Assembly: GCA_027574665.1 (NCBI GenBank)
Contig: CM050668.1
Coordinates: 8,084,001-8,148,000 of the forward strand
Direction of reading: 5' to 3'
Source: Rhynochetos jubatus
Lineage: Eukaryota; Chordata; Aves; Eurypygiformes; Rhynochetidae
DNA length: 64,000 bases
Position numbers and translations under genes: made by a program
The notes under the pieces: model-generated
What the model saw: the letters and a program-made list of their open reading frames with translations, nothing else
Database searches by the model: none
Told to the model about the DNA's origin: nothing
Shown here: positions 62,301-64,000 of the stretch, piece after piece
How the letters are laid out: every line of letters begins with the position of its first letter
Numbering within the stretch: position 1 is the stretch's first letter

Positions 62301-64000
62301 TTGTAGCTGAGGCAACTTGTGAGCTGTGTCCTGCTTCTGCTCAGGTTCAGCAAGAGCTTTCTGTGCTGAGACCAGGTGTGTTTGTGCAAGCCTGCGAGTG
62401 AACCGCTTGCACTGTGTGAAGTGGCAGCTGAGGCAACGGGTAGAGGAAGGACATACTCCTCATTGGTGCTGGTAGCCTACACAGTTTCTTTGATTTCTGT
62501 GACGTTACTAGAGGAGAGAGGTCAAACCAGATTTTTACTTTCATATTTTAAAAGCAACAGAAGCTTCCAGGAAGATAGAAATTGAAGAAACATGTTAGGG
62601 ATGGAGAGTGTCAGGAGGATTAGTTTGCTGTACAAATTGGTGCACACCGTAAGGAAGGTTAGATGACTCATCAGGGAGGTACAAGGGCTTTTCAAGGCCA
62701 AGGCTACCTAATGGGAAGCTCCCACTGATTTATTTTTTTTTTTTAATTGGTGTTGGGTCATGCTTCTACAGAGCAGAACTGAGACTGCTCTGATAAAGTC
62801 ATGTGTTTCTAAAAGCGATAAGCATATACAAAAGCTCTTCCTTGGGATACTTCCAGGACACAGTAGGAACACAGAAGAAGCTTTTAAAACAAAGCCATGT
62901 GAAGGCCAGGTCATGTAACACGGGAGAATTGTGTGAGAGATCTTGAATACATGTATAATTATTAAACCAGTGATTGTATGCTTGCTGGAACAAGGGGTAG
63001 TGCTTGGACAGTAGCTAGGCACAGAGGCTTGCTTGGCCTCATAGAAGACCTTATCCATGATTAACAACCAAGTAGCAAATTTACTTGAAGAAACAACTTC
63101 CTTCAAGGCTTGAACTAACAGGGCATCCTTGGACATGCACAGGGTTTAGATCATTACCAAGCTGTGTCTGACAGTTGGGAGGAACAGAAATACTTCTGTT
63201 AGCAAGCAGGGTATATGACCTCTCTTTCTGTTTCCCTGTTTTGACATGGTAGCTCTGCTTGGTAAGTTTTGTCTTAATGGTGTTACAGTGGTAGCACGGC
63301 TAATCCTGCTGCTTTGACCAATGCTTTTAGCATTCCATTCCTGCTCTGGTTTTATGCGATCCCGTTTGCTGGGGTTGGCGTGTCAATTGTTTGCAAACAT
63401 ACGACTCAGAACAGTGTTGACTCACCAGCTACAGTAGCATTTACAGTGTATTGTGGTGTTTTCCCCACCATGTGTAAATACCAAAGCAACTCAACAACCA
63501 CTGTTTATATGTAGTCAAACAGGATGCTTTATAGATCTGTGGTATGCAGCGCTGAATCCCAAAGTTTGATTACAGGAGACTTGGGTGTTCAAGGTGCCTA
63601 CCTGATGTACTGAGCAGGGGTTTATGGAGGTGAACTTAAGAGGCAGAACAGTAGCAACCCATACCTTTAAAACAACGTTTATTCCCAGGTAGGTCTTAAA
63701 TCTTAAACAAAAAAAGATGCAATAATTTCCCCTTTATTTTGCAGGTGAAGAAACTGAGGCACAGGACAGTGACAAGTCCTGTCAATCACTATGCTCTCTC
63801 TTTTACAGAGAGTAAAATAACTTGGTGTCTTAAATCAGTGATCTCTCTAATGACATTGGAATATTATGGTGGAGAGTTTCCAGTCTCGGCTCCTGGAATC
63901 TCCCCTCCAAATTTAAAGGGATTTGTATGAAATTTTTATGGTTCCATATGCAGGTTGCGATATGGTGTGCACAAACCCGATTTTTAGAGGATCTCTCCTG
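59341..64000 (+). other. Possible start of a plus-strand transcription unit (T/G-rich strand)
   Basis: From about 59.3 kb to the right edge the plus strand is visibly T- and G-rich, the reverse of CASTOR2 intron 1. This fits transcription on the plus strand. At its left end, 59539-59699 has an acceptor-like tract (ctgtctctgtcccacag) and a donor-like end (gcgtg followed by gtgagtgg), with moderately raised GC. The interval has no long coding frame and could only be non-coding leader. No gene was recognised. The inference rests on composition and one weak splice pair. Confidence 0.25.
63720..63790 (-). mobile_element. Ancient MIR-like SINE fragment
   Basis: The plus strand reads cctttattttgcaggtgaag, then aaactgaggcacaggacagt, a clear version of the reversed MIR core (ttttacagatgaggaaactgaggcacag). 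The divergence indicates great age. Confidence 0.6.

Noticed and set aside
1-64000. CRISPR arrays, operons, tRNA or rRNA genes, complete retrovirus-like elements
   Set aside because: No regularly spaced direct repeats, cloverleaf-like genes, rRNA stretches or paired long terminal repeats were seen. The window is typical avian intron and intergenic DNA.

Overview
The window looks like nuclear DNA of a bird. Three CR1 LINE fragments carry the typical avian CR1 3' end. Ancient SINEs of the MIR kind are also present, and there is one compact GC-rich CpG-island promoter in otherwise AT-moderate, gene-poor DNA. No bacterial or viral gene organisation is visible and I recognised no retrovirus-like element.

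One host gene can be named. The first coding exon of CASTOR2 (formerly GATSL2, a subunit of the cytosolic arginine-sensing/GATOR2-binding complex upstream of mTORC1) lies on the minus strand at 22287-22175. It begins MELHILEHRL and ends at a GT donor in phase 2. Its promoter is the CpG island just to the right (about 22400-22745). The gene runs leftwards and I found no second coding exon, so positions 1-22174 are read as part of a first intron longer than 22 kb. That intron holds a C-rich (G-rich in the RNA) minisatellite of roughly 40-bp units directly after the donor, two CR1 fragments, a MIR-like SINE and a 19-base G run.

From about 22.85 kb to 59.3 kb I see no gene I can name. This stretch contains several MIR-like SINEs, simple repeats and an unusual CR1 copy at 43.8-44.7 kb. 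That copy carries an inverted piece of another CR1 3' end and also has an internal deletion. One possible minus-strand exon (31954-32067) has good splice signals but no recognised homology. From about 59.3 kb to the right edge the plus strand becomes T- and G-rich, opposite to the A-rich left part. This fits a plus-strand transcription unit starting near there, but no exon was identified.

Most open frames in the window are short chance frames, shadows of the minisatellite, or decayed CR1 reverse transcriptase. I did not find an undescribed biological system. The most interesting points are the upstream ORFs that overlap the CASTOR2 start, the minisatellite against the exon 1 donor, the inverted CR1 structure, and the base-composition switch near 59 kb.
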